Assembly: GCF_020687165.1 (NCBI RefSeq)
Contig: NZ_JAJEQC010000009.1
Reading direction: 5' to 3' (one strand)
Source of the DNA: Hominenteromicrobium mulieris
Lineage (GTDB): Bacteria > Bacillota > Clostridia > Oscillospirales > Acutalibacteraceae
DNA length: 64,000 nucleotides
In this document: one piece after another, positions 17,069-25,231 of the stretch
How positions within the stretch are numbered: position 1 is the stretch's first letter
How the letters are laid out: each line of letters starts with the position of its first letter
Notes under the pieces: generated by a model
What the model was told of the DNA's origin: nothing
What the model saw: only the letters and a program-made list of their open reading frames with translations
The model's database searches: none
Position numbers and translations under genes: made by a program

Positions 17069-18121
17069 ATGGAACTCACACACGGCGGCGACTGGGCGGG
17101 CTACCGCGCAAAATTCGGCCGCGATGCACTCGATTTTTCCGCGAATGTCAGCCCTCTCGGTTTGCCGGAGGGCGTTGCACTGGCAATCGTAAACGCACTG
17201 CCCACCGCAGACCGCTACCCCGACCCGCTTTGCAGAGAGCTGCGCCAAAAACTCTCCGCAAGCGAAAACGTACACGAAAACCAAATTCTTTGCGGCAACG
17301 GCGCGGCAGACCTCATTTTTCGGCTCGTGCTCGCGAAAAAGCCGCGCCGCACATTATTGCCCGCGCCGACTTTCGCAGAGTACGCGTCCGCACTCAAAAC
17401 CGTCGGCTGTGAAGTCGAATATTTCTTTTTAAAAGAGGAAAACGATTTTGAAATCACCGAAGAGTTGCTCTCTGCTCTCCACGAAACCATCGATATGGTG
17501 TTCTTATGTCAACCAAACAACCCCACCGGGCAGATCGTTACGTCGGATTTTCTCGAAAAACTCCTGAAAAAATGCAGGGCATGTCATGCAACGCCCGTCA
17601 TCGACGAGTGTTTCCTCGATTTTCTCCCGGAGCACGAAAGCCGGACTGCAAAGCACTTTTTAGCGCAGTTCCCCGAGCTTGTTATTCTGAAAGCTTTCAC
17701 AAAATTATACGCCATGGCGGGCGTGCGGCTCGGTTATGTACTCAGCGGAGATGAAAAATTATTAGAAAATATGCGCGAAGCGGGGCAGCCGTGGGCAGTC
17801 TCGTCACTCGCACAGGCGGCAGGCGTCGCGGCGTTAGATGAAACCGAATACGCCGACCGCGTGCGAAGCTTAATCGCACGGGAGCGGCCCAGAATGATCG
17901 CGTCCCTGCGCTCGCTCGGCTTGCGCGTCTTGGACGGGCAGGCAAATTTCCTGTTATTCAAAGCGCCGGAAGATTTCGGCGAGCGACTAAAAGAAAAAGG
18001 CGCGGTCGTGCGCGGCTGTGCAAACTACCCGGGGCTCGATAACACCTGGTACCGCACCGCCGTGCGCACGCCGGAGGAAAACGAAAAGCTACTGAAAATC
18101 ATGCGGGAGGTGCTGAAATGA
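17069..18121 (+). CDS. cobD: Threonine-phosphate decarboxylase
   Basis: 350 residues. PLP fold-type I aminotransferase-like protein opening HGGDWAGYRAKFG and LDFSANVSPLGLPEGV, the characteristic CobD start. NPTGQIV and the lysine of KAFTKLYAMAGVRLGY (Schiff-base lysine) are intact. It makes (R)-1-amino-2-propanol phosphate from threonine phosphate for CbiB. A GGGGGAGAG ribosome site precedes the start. Histidinol-phosphate aminotransferase is the nearest alternative, but the N-terminal motif and operon favour CobD. Confidence 0.9.
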   Translation: MELTHGGDWAGYRAKFGRDALDFSANVSPLGLPEGVALAIVNALPTADRYPDPLCRELRQKLSASENVHENQILCGNGAADLIFRLVLAKKPRRTLLPAPTFAEYASALKTVGCEVEYFFLKEENDFEITEELLSALHETIDMVFLCQPNNPTGQIVTSDFLEKLLKKCRACHATPVIDECFLDFLPEHESRTAKHFLAQFPELVILKAFTKLYAMAGVRLGYVLSGDEKLLENMREAGQPWAVSSLAQAAGVAALDETEYADRVRSLIARERPRMIASLRSLGLRVLDGQANFLLFKAPEDFGERLKEKGAVVRGCANYPGLDNTWYRTAVRTPEENEKLLKIMREVLK

Positions 18122-19629
18122 GCGAAAATAAAAAAGCCAAGTGCATCATGGTGCAGGGCACGATGAGCGGCGCGGGCAAAAGTTTATTATGCGCGGCGCT
18201 GTGCCGCATTTTCGCGCAGGACGGTCTGCACACCGCACCGTTCAAAAGTCAAAATATGGCGCTGAACAGCTTCGTTACCCGTGACGGCTTAGAGATGGGC
18301 CGCGCACAGGTCGTACAGGCGCAGGCGGCGGGTGTGGAGCCGGACGTGCGCATGAACCCCATTTTGTTGAAGCCGAGCAGCGATGTCGGCAGTCAGGTCA
18401 TCGTGAACGGCGAAGTGCGCGGCCAGATGAAAGCTTCGCAGTATTTCAAGATGAAAAAATCACTCATTCCCGATATTCTGCGCGCCTACAACAGCCTTGC
18501 AGAAGATTTTGACGTTATCGTCATCGAGGGCGCGGGCAGCCCGGCGGAGATCAACCTGAAAGCGGATGACATCGTGAACATGGGGCTCGCAAAGCTTGTC
18601 GATGCGCCCGTTCTGCTCGTCGGCGACATCGACCGCGGCGGTGTGTTCGCGCAGCTTTTCGGCACCGTAGAGCTGCTGGAGACGGACGAGCGCGACCGCA
18701 TCAAGGGGCTTGTCATCAATAAATTCCGCGGTGACGTCGAAATTCTCCGCCCCGGCCTCTCCATGCTCGAAGACAAAACGCACCTGTCCGTTCTGGGCGT
18801 CGTGCCGTATCTGCGCGTCGATATCGAGGACGAAGACTCCCTTTCCGAGCGCCTTGAAAAAAAAGACGCCGTGCGTCCGCTGGATATCGCCGTCATTCGC
18901 CTGCCGCACATCTCAAATTTCACGGATTTCATGGTGCTCGAGCAGCACCCTTTAATGGATGTGCGCTACGTGCAAAACACCCGCGAGCTCGGTGCGCCCG
19001 ACCTTGTGATTCTGCCCGGCACGAAAAACACGGTTGAGGATCTCCTCTGGCTGCGCCAGTCGGGACTCGAAGCCGTCATCTTAAAGCTCGCCGCGAAAGA
19101 GACGCCGGTGCTTGGCGTCTGCGGCGGTTACCAGATGCTTGGTGAGACGTTGCACGACCCGGATGGCTCCGAAAGCGGTCGCCCGCAAACGCTTCGCGGC
19201 TTGAATTTACTGCCGACCGAAACGACATTCTGCGCTGAAAAGCATCGCGCGCAGGTCACAGGCGAAGTCATCGCCGCGCCGTTTACAGGGGCGATGCTCA
19301 CCGGTTACGAAATTCACACAGGCAATACGATCGTCCGCGGTGAGCCGTTCTGTACGCATGCGGACGGCACAAAAGAGGGCTGCACAAATCAAAACGTCTT
19401 CGGCACGTATCTGCACGGCCTCTTTGACAGCGGCGAGCTGACCGAAAAGCTTGCGGAATACCTCTGCGCCCGCAAGGGGATAGACCCCGCGGCCGCCGTG
19501 CCTGTTTCCATGGAGGAATACCGCCGCGAGCAGCTCGACATTTTAGCCGACGGCGTGCGGAACAGCCTCGATATGGATGCCGTGTACCGCGCCATGGGCA
19601 TGGAAAACCCGAGGAGGTGCAAAGCATGA
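18118..19629 (+). CDS. cbiP: Cobyric acid synthase
   Basis: 503 residues, normal for CbiP/CobQ. N-terminal ATPase-like domain with CIMVQGTMSGAGKSLLCAAL, FKSQNMALNSFV, EGAGSPAEINL and VGDIDRGGVFAQLFGT; C-terminal glutaminase domain with VILPGTKNT and LGVCGGYQMLG (nucleophile Cys). TGYEIHTGNT and FGTYLHGLFD complete it. It amidates the b, d, e and g carboxylates to give adenosylcobyric acid. Overlaps cobD and cbiC by 4 bases each. Confidence 0.95.
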   Translation: MSENKKAKCIMVQGTMSGAGKSLLCAALCRIFAQDGLHTAPFKSQNMALNSFVTRDGLEMGRAQVVQAQAAGVEPDVRMNPILLKPSSDVGSQVIVNGEVRGQMKASQYFKMKKSLIPDILRAYNSLAEDFDVIVIEGAGSPAEINLKADDIVNMGLAKLVDAPVLLVGDIDRGGVFAQLFGTVELLETDERDRIKGLVINKFRGDVEILRPGLSMLEDKTHLSVLGVVPYLRVDIEDEDSLSERLEKKDAVRPLDIAVIRLPHISNFTDFMVLEQHPLMDVRYVQNTRELGAPDLVILPGTKNTVEDLLWLRQSGLEAVILKLAAKETPVLGVCGGYQMLGETLHDPDGSESGRPQTLRGLNLLPTETTFCAEKHRAQVTGEVIAAPFTGAMLTGYEIHTGNTIVRGEPFCTHADGTKEGCTNQNVFGTYLHGLFDSGELTEKLAEYLCARKGIDPAAAVPVSMEEYRREQLDILADGVRNSLDMDAVYRAMGMENPRRCKA

Positions 19630-20297
19630 TCCCGCAACATCATCTGCCCGCCGATATTGAGCGCACCAGCATGCAGATTATCGCAAAAGAGCTTGAAGAA
19701 AGGCATATCCGGATACCAAGGGAAAATCTTGCCGTCGTCAAGCGTGTTATTCACACCACGGCGGATTTCGAGTACGCCGAAACGCTGCATTTTACCGAAG
19801 ATGCCGTGCAAAAAGCCATAGAAGCGCTGCATAACGGCGCCACGATTATCACCGATACGAATATGGCGCTCGCAGGTGTTTCCAAGCCGGGTCTCAAAAA
19901 GCTGAATGGGGAAGCCCTGTGCTTTATGGCAGACCCCGCAGTCGCCCAAAGCGCAAAAGAAAGCGGCACCACGCGCGCCGTCGCCGCCATGCACAAGGCT
20001 GCAAAAGAATACCCCGGCGCGATTTTGGCGGTCGGCAACGCGCCCACCGCGCTGTTCGCCATTGCCGAGGAGATCGAAAACGGTCTGCGCCCCGCGCTCG
20101 TCATCGGTGTGCCGGTCGGCTTTGTGAACGTCATCGAGAGCAAAGAAAATATTTTCGCCGTGTGTGAAAAGCACCATGTCCCCGCCATCGTCGCATTTGG
20201 GCGCAAGGGCGGCAGCACCATAGCCGCCGCCGTCTGCAATGCGCTCATATATTCCGCAGCCGAAATGCTTGACCCCACCGCCCGCGGTTGGAAATAA
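19626..20297 (+). CDS. cbiC: Cobalt-precorrin-8 methylmutase
   Basis: 223 residues, last gene of the operon. The ATG at 19626 overlaps the cbiP stop and follows GAGGAGG at 7 bases spacing; an in-frame GTG at 19617 is less likely. VKRVIHTTADFEYAE contains the catalytic histidine of CbiC/CobH; ITDTNMALAGVSKPGL, GNAPTALF and IGVPVGFVNVIESKE are family segments. It moves the C11 methyl to C12, giving cobyrinate. Placing it last, after the late steps, is an unusual but viable order. Confidence 0.94.
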   Translation: MIPQHHLPADIERTSMQIIAKELEERHIRIPRENLAVVKRVIHTTADFEYAETLHFTEDAVQKAIEALHNGATIITDTNMALAGVSKPGLKKLNGEALCFMADPAVAQSAKESGTTRAVAAMHKAAKEYPGAILAVGNAPTALFAIAEEIENGLRPALVIGVPVGFVNVIESKENIFAVCEKHHVPAIVAFGRKGGSTIAAAVCNALIYSAAEMLDPTARGWK

Positions 20298-20316
20298 TGC
20301 GGCCCCAAATTTTTTG

Positions 20317-20345
20317 TTGACACAATTTGTCGTTTATGATATACT
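20317..20345 (+). promoter_or_regulatory. Strong promoter of the structured RNA / polyamine operon
   Basis: A perfect TTGACA (20317-20322), 17-base spacer and TATACT (20340-20345) just after cbiC. No protein gene begins for 400 bases; the first product is the structured RNA at 20378-20599. Confidence 0.75.
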
Positions 20346-20377
20346 CATATCGATTTTGAAAGACGAAGTGAGATGTA

Positions 20378-20599
20378 AGAGTTTTTCAAAGCAATTTTTA
20401 CTTTTGGACCGCCCTTTTGGGCTAAGGCCATACGGACAGCCGGGTCCACTGCCGACCGGCAGCTTCGGCTGCCTTATTGACTGAGTTAAAAAGCTCAGAT
20501 TTTATAAGATGGTTCCTTTGCAACCATGAAATTGCGCTAAAACGCAGACTTGTGAAACGTCAATAAGAGTAGTAAAAGTTTAATTGCTATATAGACTCT
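20378..20599 (+). ncRNA. Multi-branched structured RNA upstream of speA
   Basis: About 220 nt with many mutually compatible helices found by eye. Outer stem: AGAGT 20378-20382 with ACTCT 20595-20599, AGCAATT 20390-20396 with AATTGCT 20582-20588, TTTACT 20397-20402 with AGTAAA 20571-20576. First domain: GGACC/GGTCC (20406-20410/20443-20447) enclosing hairpin GCCC-TTTT-GGGC. Then hairpin GGCAGC-TTCG-GCTGCC at 20458-20473. Second domain: TTATTGAC/GTCAATAA (20474-20481/20559-20566) closing a junction of three hairpins at 20482-20497, 20509-20527 and 20533-20546. No open frame explains it. It has its own promoter and a downstream terminator, so it is either a free ncRNA or a long regulatory leader of the polyamine operon. 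I could not match it to a riboswitch class from memory; the raiA motif, 6S RNA and polyamine-linked leaders should be compared. Confidence 0.7.
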
Positions 20600-20672
20600 G
20601 AAACGCTCCGCTTTCCGGGATACCATGTTTTTATGTTCCGAGAACATGCGCCCCAAAAAATAAGCGATTCAA

Positions 20673-20711
20673 ACGCAAGTTCTGCACTTACGTGCCGGGC
20701 TTGCGTTTTTT
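20673..20711 (+). terminator. Intrinsic terminator or attenuator before speA
   Basis: ACGCAAG (20673-20679) pairs with CTTGCGT (20700-20706) across a 20-base loop and runs into six Ts. It lies after the structured RNA and 33 bases before the speA ATG. A second hairpin, ATGTTC/GAACAT at 20633-20647, lies between. It can end the RNA or act as an attenuator for the operon. Confidence 0.65.
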
Positions 20712-20743
20712 GTTTTGCAAAGGGCTTTGAACGGAGGGAAAAG

Positions 20744-22210
20744 ATGAACGAAAATGTAAAACGCGCAAAGCTCGACCAGCGCCGCGCACCAATCCATGAA
20801 GCGCTCGAAAAATTCCGCAACATGCGCGTGGTGCCGTTTGATGTGCCGGGTCATAAGCGCGGCCGCGGCAACCCGGAGCTGGCCGCCTTCCTGGGGCAGC
20901 AGTGCGTCGGGTTGGATGTCAACAGTATGAAGCCGCTCGATAATCTCTGCCACCCGGTGTCGGTCATTCGGGAGGCGGAGGAGCTTGCCGCCGATGCGTT
21001 CGGCGCGGCACACGCATTTTTAATGGTGGGCGGCACCACAAGCTCCGTACAGAGCATGGTTCTCACCGCATGTAAGCGCGGCGATGAGATTATTCTGCCC
21101 CGCAACGTCCACCGCAGCGTTTTGAATGCTTTGGTGCTCTGCGGCGCGGTGCCGGTCTACGTCAACCCGGAGGTGGATCATCGCCTCGGTATTTCGCTCG
21201 GTATGAAGCGCGAGCAGGTGGCAAAAGCCATCCGCGAACACCCGAACGCCGTGGCGGTGCTCGTCAATAACCCCACATACTACGGCATTTGCAGCGACCT
21301 GCGCGCAATCGTACAAATGGCGCACGATGCCGGTATGCTGTGCCTCGCGGACGAAGCACACGGCACGCACTTTTATTTCGGCGGCGGCCTGCCGGTCTCC
21401 GCTATGGCGGCGGGTGCGGATATGGCGGCCGTTTCCATGCACAAAAGCGGCGGCAGCTTAACACAGTCGAGCTTATTGCTCATCGGCCCCAATGTCCACG
21501 CCGGTTATGTGCGGCAGATCATCAACCTCACCCAAACGACCTCGGGCAGCTATCTGCTCATGTCCAGTCTGGACATCTCCCGCCGCAATCTGGCACTGCG
21601 CGGCCGCAAAGTGTTCCATCAGGTTGCCGATATGGCAGAATACGCCCGCGAGGAGATCAACGCCGTCGGCGGCTACTACGCGTTTGGCAAAGAACTCTGC
21701 AACGGCAACTCCGTGTTCGATTTCGATACGACAAAGCTCAGCGTCCACACGCTCGACATCGGCCTTGCCGGCATCGAGGTCTACGACATTCTGCGCGACG
21801 AATACGATATTCAGATCGAGTTCGGCGACATCGGCAATATCCTTGCATACCTCTCCATCGGCGACCGCCCGCAGGAGGTGGAGCGCCTTGTCAGTGCTTT
21901 GGCCGAGATCAAGCGCCGGTACAGCACGGACGGCACCGGCCTTTTGAGCCAGGAGTACATCGACCCCGAGGTTGCCGCCAGTCCGCAGGAGGCGTTCTAC
22001 GCACCGAAAAAGAGCCTGCCGCTCCGCGAGACGGAGGGTATGGTGTGCAGCGAGTTCGTCATGTGCTACCCGCCGGGCATTCCGATCTTGGCGCCGGGCG
22101 AACGCATCACGGCGGAGATCCTCGATTACATCGAATACGCCAAAGCCAAAGGCTGCAGCATGACCGGCCCGGAGGATCCCGATATCCTCCGCCTGAACGT
22201 GCTTGCATAA
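20744..22210 (+). CDS. speA: Arginine (Orn/Lys/Arg family) decarboxylase
   Basis: 488 residues. ATG at 20744 follows GGAGGGA at a 4-base spacing. PLP-dependent fold-type I decarboxylase: FDVPGHKRGRG near residue 30, VGGTTSSVQSMVL, DEAHGTHFYF, and the Schiff-base lysine in SMHKSGGSLTQSS. The C-terminal part has CYPPGIPILAPGERI. It lacks the N-terminal wing of the large enterobacterial decarboxylases, as usual in Firmicutes. The agmatinase gene downstream argues that arginine is the substrate, giving agmatine. First gene of a five-gene polyamine operon. Confidence 0.88.
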   Translation: MNENVKRAKLDQRRAPIHEALEKFRNMRVVPFDVPGHKRGRGNPELAAFLGQQCVGLDVNSMKPLDNLCHPVSVIREAEELAADAFGAAHAFLMVGGTTSSVQSMVLTACKRGDEIILPRNVHRSVLNALVLCGAVPVYVNPEVDHRLGISLGMKREQVAKAIREHPNAVAVLVNNPTYYGICSDLRAIVQMAHDAGMLCLADEAHGTHFYFGGGLPVSAMAAGADMAAVSMHKSGGSLTQSSLLLIGPNVHAGYVRQIINLTQTTSGSYLLMSSLDISRRNLALRGRKVFHQVADMAEYAREEINAVGGYYAFGKELCNGNSVFDFDTTKLSVHTLDIGLAGIEVYDILRDEYDIQIEFGDIGNILAYLSIGDRPQEVERLVSALAEIKRRYSTDGTGLLSQEYIDPEVAASPQEAFYAPKKSLPLRETEGMVCSEFVMCYPPGIPILAPGERITAEILDYIEYAKAKGCSMTGPEDPDILRLNVLA

Positions 22211-22222
22211 GGAGGAACAAAA

Positions 22223-23080
22223 ATGGAAATGTGGTTTTCGGAATTTCACACGCCGGATGTCAAGCACAGCATCCGTGTGGACCGCCAGTTATATTCAAAG
22301 CAAAGCGCCTATCAGCGCATCGATATTTTTGAAACGCCGGAGTTCGGCCGCGTGCTGACGCTGGACGGCAATGTCATGCTCACGGAGCGCGATGAGTTTA
22401 TCTACGACGAAATGATCACCCATGTGCCGATGTCCGTGCACCGCAATGCAAAGGACATTCTCGTCATCGGCGCAGGCGACGGCGGCGTTGTGCGCGAGCT
22501 GACCCGCTACGACCGCGTAGAGCGCATCGACCTCGTCGAGATGGACCCGCAGGTCATCGAGGCCTGCCGCGCCTACCTGCCGAGCAACGCCTGCCGCATG
22601 GACGACCGCCGTGTACATATCTACTACGAAAACGCGCTGAAGTTCATTCGCAAGTGTGAAGATGAGTACGACCTCATCATCGTCGATTCCTCCGACCCGT
22701 TCGGCCCGTCCGAGGGGCTTTTCACCCGCGAATTTTACGGAAGCTGCTATAATGCTCTGCGTGAGGACGGCATCATGGTCAACCAGCAGGGCAGCCCGTT
22801 CTATGCGGAGGATGCCACTGCCATGCAGCGCAGCCATCAGCGCATCGCAACGACGTTCCCCATCAGCAAGGTTTATCAGGCGCATATTCCCACCTTCGCC
22901 GCAGGCTACTGGCTTTTCGGCTTTGCCAGCAAGAAATATCACCCAATCAACGACCTTGACTCCAACCAGTGGAACGCGCTCAATATGCGCACGCGTTATT
23001 ACACCACTCGTCTGCATGTCGGCGCATTTTATCTGCCGGCATTTTTGGAAGAAATGCTGCGGGAAGTGGAGGAGAAATAA
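22223..23080 (+). CDS. speE: Spermidine synthase (aminopropyltransferase)
   Basis: 285 residues. AAGGAGG lies 9 bases before the ATG. Spermidine synthase motifs are intact: EMWFSEFH, FGRVLTLDGNVMLTERDEF, DILVIGAGDGGVVREL (decarboxylated-SAM site), LVEMDPQVIEACRAYLP, and IIVDSSDPFGPSEGLFTREF with the catalytic aspartate. It transfers an aminopropyl group to putrescine. The required decarboxylated SAM comes from SpeD, which is not in the window. The stop overlaps the next ATG by one base. Confidence 0.92.
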   Translation: MEMWFSEFHTPDVKHSIRVDRQLYSKQSAYQRIDIFETPEFGRVLTLDGNVMLTERDEFIYDEMITHVPMSVHRNAKDILVIGAGDGGVVRELTRYDRVERIDLVEMDPQVIEACRAYLPSNACRMDDRRVHIYYENALKFIRKCEDEYDLIIVDSSDPFGPSEGLFTREFYGSCYNALREDGIMVNQQGSPFYAEDATAMQRSHQRIATTFPISKVYQAHIPTFAAGYWLFGFASKKYHPINDLDSNQWNALNMRTRYYTTRLHVGAFYLPAFLEEMLREVEEK

Positions 23081-23937
23081 TGCTGCACCAGAATATTGAA
23101 ACTTTCATCGGCTGCGAAAGCAGCTACGCGGATGCCAATATCGTTTTGTACGGCGCGCCGTTCGATTCCACCACAAGCTACCGCCCCGGCGCACGGTTCG
23201 GCCCCGCCGCCATGCGTCACGAAAGCTACGGCCTCGAGACATACAGCCCGTATCAGGATAAAGATTTAACCGACATCAAGGTGTTTGACAGCGGTGATAT
23301 GGAGCTGTGCTTCGGCTCCAGCGAAAGCGCCCTCAAAGACATCGAAGCGCGCGCGGAAACGATCCTGCAAGACGGCAAATTTCCACTTTTGCTCGGCGGC
23401 GAGCATCTTGTCACGCTCGGCGCTGTTCGTGCGGCGGCGCATAAATATCCCGCTATGCACATCATTCACTTTGATGCCCACGCCGACCTGCGTCAGGATT
23501 ACCTCGGCGCCGAATTAAGCCACGCCTGCGTGCTGCGCCGCTGCCACGACATTCTCGGCGACGGCCGCATTCACCAGTTCTGCATCCGCAGCGGCGACAG
23601 GGAAGAGTTCATGTTTGCGAAGACGCACACCGAAATGCATAAGTTCGATTTCTCGGGCCTCGAAGCGCTCGCCGCAGAGCTGTGCCGCACGCAGGTGCCG
23701 GTTTACCTCACCATCGATCTCGATTGCCTTGACCCCTCGTACTTTCCCGGCACCGGCACACCGGAGGCGGGCGGCGTGACGTTCATGCAGCTTTTAAATG
23801 CTATTCTCACCGTGTCAAAGACGAACATCATCGGCGCAGATGTCAACGAGTTAGCCCCCATGCTGGACGCAAGCGGCGTTTCCACCGCCATGGCCTGCAA
23901 AGTCCTGCGCGAGCTCTTATTGGCCTTAAACGTATAA
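23080..23937 (+). CDS. speB: Agmatinase (ureohydrolase family)
   Basis: 285 residues. Start at 23080 is set by GTGGAGGAG 7 bases upstream; longer frames lie inside speE. Arginase-family manganese ligands are present: LGGEHLVTLG, FDAHADLRQDYL, and TIDLDCLDPSYFPGTGTPE. It hydrolyses agmatine to putrescine and urea, linking SpeA to the spermidine enzymes. Formiminoglutamase is excluded mainly by context. Confidence 0.9.
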   Translation: MLHQNIETFIGCESSYADANIVLYGAPFDSTTSYRPGARFGPAAMRHESYGLETYSPYQDKDLTDIKVFDSGDMELCFGSSESALKDIEARAETILQDGKFPLLLGGEHLVTLGAVRAAAHKYPAMHIIHFDAHADLRQDYLGAELSHACVLRRCHDILGDGRIHQFCIRSGDREEFMFAKTHTEMHKFDFSGLEALAAELCRTQVPVYLTIDLDCLDPSYFPGTGTPEAGGVTFMQLLNAILTVSKTNIIGADVNELAPMLDASGVSTAMACKVLRELLLALNV

Positions 23938-23971
23938 ATTATCAAACTAAAAATATAAAAGGAGCATCATC

Positions 23972-25231
23972 ATGAGCAAAGTCCTCGTTATCGGCTGCGG
24001 CGGTGTAGCCGGTGTCGCCATTTCCAAATGCTGCCAGGTCAGCGAAGTTTTCACCGAGCTGTGCATTGCAAGCCGCACAAAGTCCAAGTGCGATGCGCTT
24101 GCCGCAAAGCTTGCGCCCATCACCAAAACAAAAATCACCACGGCACAGGTCGATGCAGACGACGTGCAGCAGCTTTGTGACCTTATCCAAAGCTACAAGC
24201 CGGATCTTGTCATGAACATCGCCTTGCCGTATCAGGATCTCACCATTATGGATGCCTGCCTCGCCTGCGGTGTTAACTACATGGATACCGCAAACTACGA
24301 GCCGGAGAACACCGATGACCCCGAATGGCGCGCCATTTACGAAAAGCGCTGCAAGGAAGCGGGCTTCTCCGCCTACTTCGATTACAGCTGGCAGTGGGCA
24401 TACAAAAAGAAGTTTGAAGAGGCCGGCCTCACCGCACTGCTCGGCTGCGGCTTTGACCCGGGCGTCACGCAGGCGTACTGCGCCTACGCTAAAAAGCACG
24501 AGTTCGATACCATCGATACCATCGATATTCTGGACTGCAACGGCGGCGATCACGGTTATGCGTTCGCGACAAACTTTAATCCGGAGATCAACCTGCGCGA
24601 GGTTTCTGCGCCCGGCAGCTATTGGGAAAACGGCCACTGGGTCGAAATCCCGGCTATGAGCATTAAGCGCGCGTATACCTTCGATCAGGTCGGTCAGAAG
24701 GATATGTACCTGCTGCACCACGAGGAGATCGAGTCCCTCGGCAAAAACCTGCCGGAAGTCAAGCGTATCCGTTTCTTCATGACGTTCGGCCAGAGCTACC
24801 TCGACCACATGCGCTGCCTCGAAGACGTCGGCATGCTTTCCACCACGCCGATTCACTACAACGGTCAGGAGATTGTGCCGATCCAGTTTCTCAAAGCACT
24901 TTTGCCGGATCCCGCAAGCCTCGGCCCGCGCACAAAGGGCAAGACGAACATCGGCTGCATCTTCACCGGCAAAAAGGACGGCAAAGAGAAGACCTACTAC
25001 ATCTATAATGTCTGTGACCACCAGGAGTGCTACCGCGAGGTCGGCAGTCAGGCTATCAGCTACACCACCGGCGTGCCGGCCATGTGCGGCGCGCTGATGA
25101 TGCTCACCGGCAAGTGGACAAAGCCCGGTGTCTACACCGTCGAGGAGTTTGACCCGGACCCGTTCCTCGATGCCCTTGATAAATACGGCCTGCCGCGCAG
25201 CGAAAACCACGATCCGGCTTTGGTGGACTGA
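23972..25231 (+). CDS. Carboxy(nor)spermidine dehydrogenase, saccharopine dehydrogenase family
   Basis: 419 residues. AAAGGAG precedes the ATG by about 7 bases. N-terminal Rossmann motif VLVIGCGGVAGVAISKC, ASRTKSKCDAL, NIALPYQDLTIMDACL and GCGFDPGVTQAYCAYA are typical of the carboxyspermidine dehydrogenase branch of the Lys9/saccharopine dehydrogenase family. It condenses putrescine (or diaminopropane) with aspartate semialdehyde and reduces the imine. The decarboxylase for its product is encoded immediately downstream, sharing one base, which fixes the assignment. Confidence 0.88.
   Translation: MSKVLVIGCGGVAGVAISKCCQVSEVFTELCIASRTKSKCDALAAKLAPITKTKITTAQVDADDVQQLCDLIQSYKPDLVMNIALPYQDLTIMDACLACGVNYMDTANYEPENTDDPEWRAIYEKRCKEAGFSAYFDYSWQWAYKKKFEEAGLTALLGCGFDPGVTQAYCAYAKKHEFDTIDTIDILDCNGGDHGYAFATNFNPEINLREVSAPGSYWENGHWVEIPAMSIKRAYTFDQVGQKDMYLLHHEEIESLGKNLPEVKRIRFFMTFGQSYLDHMRCLEDVGMLSTTPIHYNGQEIVPIQFLKALLPDPASLGPRTKGKTNIGCIFTGKKDGKEKTYYIYNVCDHQECYREVGSQAISYTTGVPAMCGALMMLTGKWTKPGVYTVEEFDPDPFLDALDKYGLPRSENHDPALVD

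Noticed and set aside
20458..20473. GGCAGC-TTCG-GCTGCC hairpin as a terminator of the cobalamin operon
   Set aside because: It is followed by TTATTGAC, not a T-run, and lies downstream of a new promoter, so it is treated as part of the structured RNA.
21289..22332. Alternative forward frame of 347 codons inside speA
   Set aside because: Arg/His/Pro-rich shadow frame; speA motifs in the other frame are intact.
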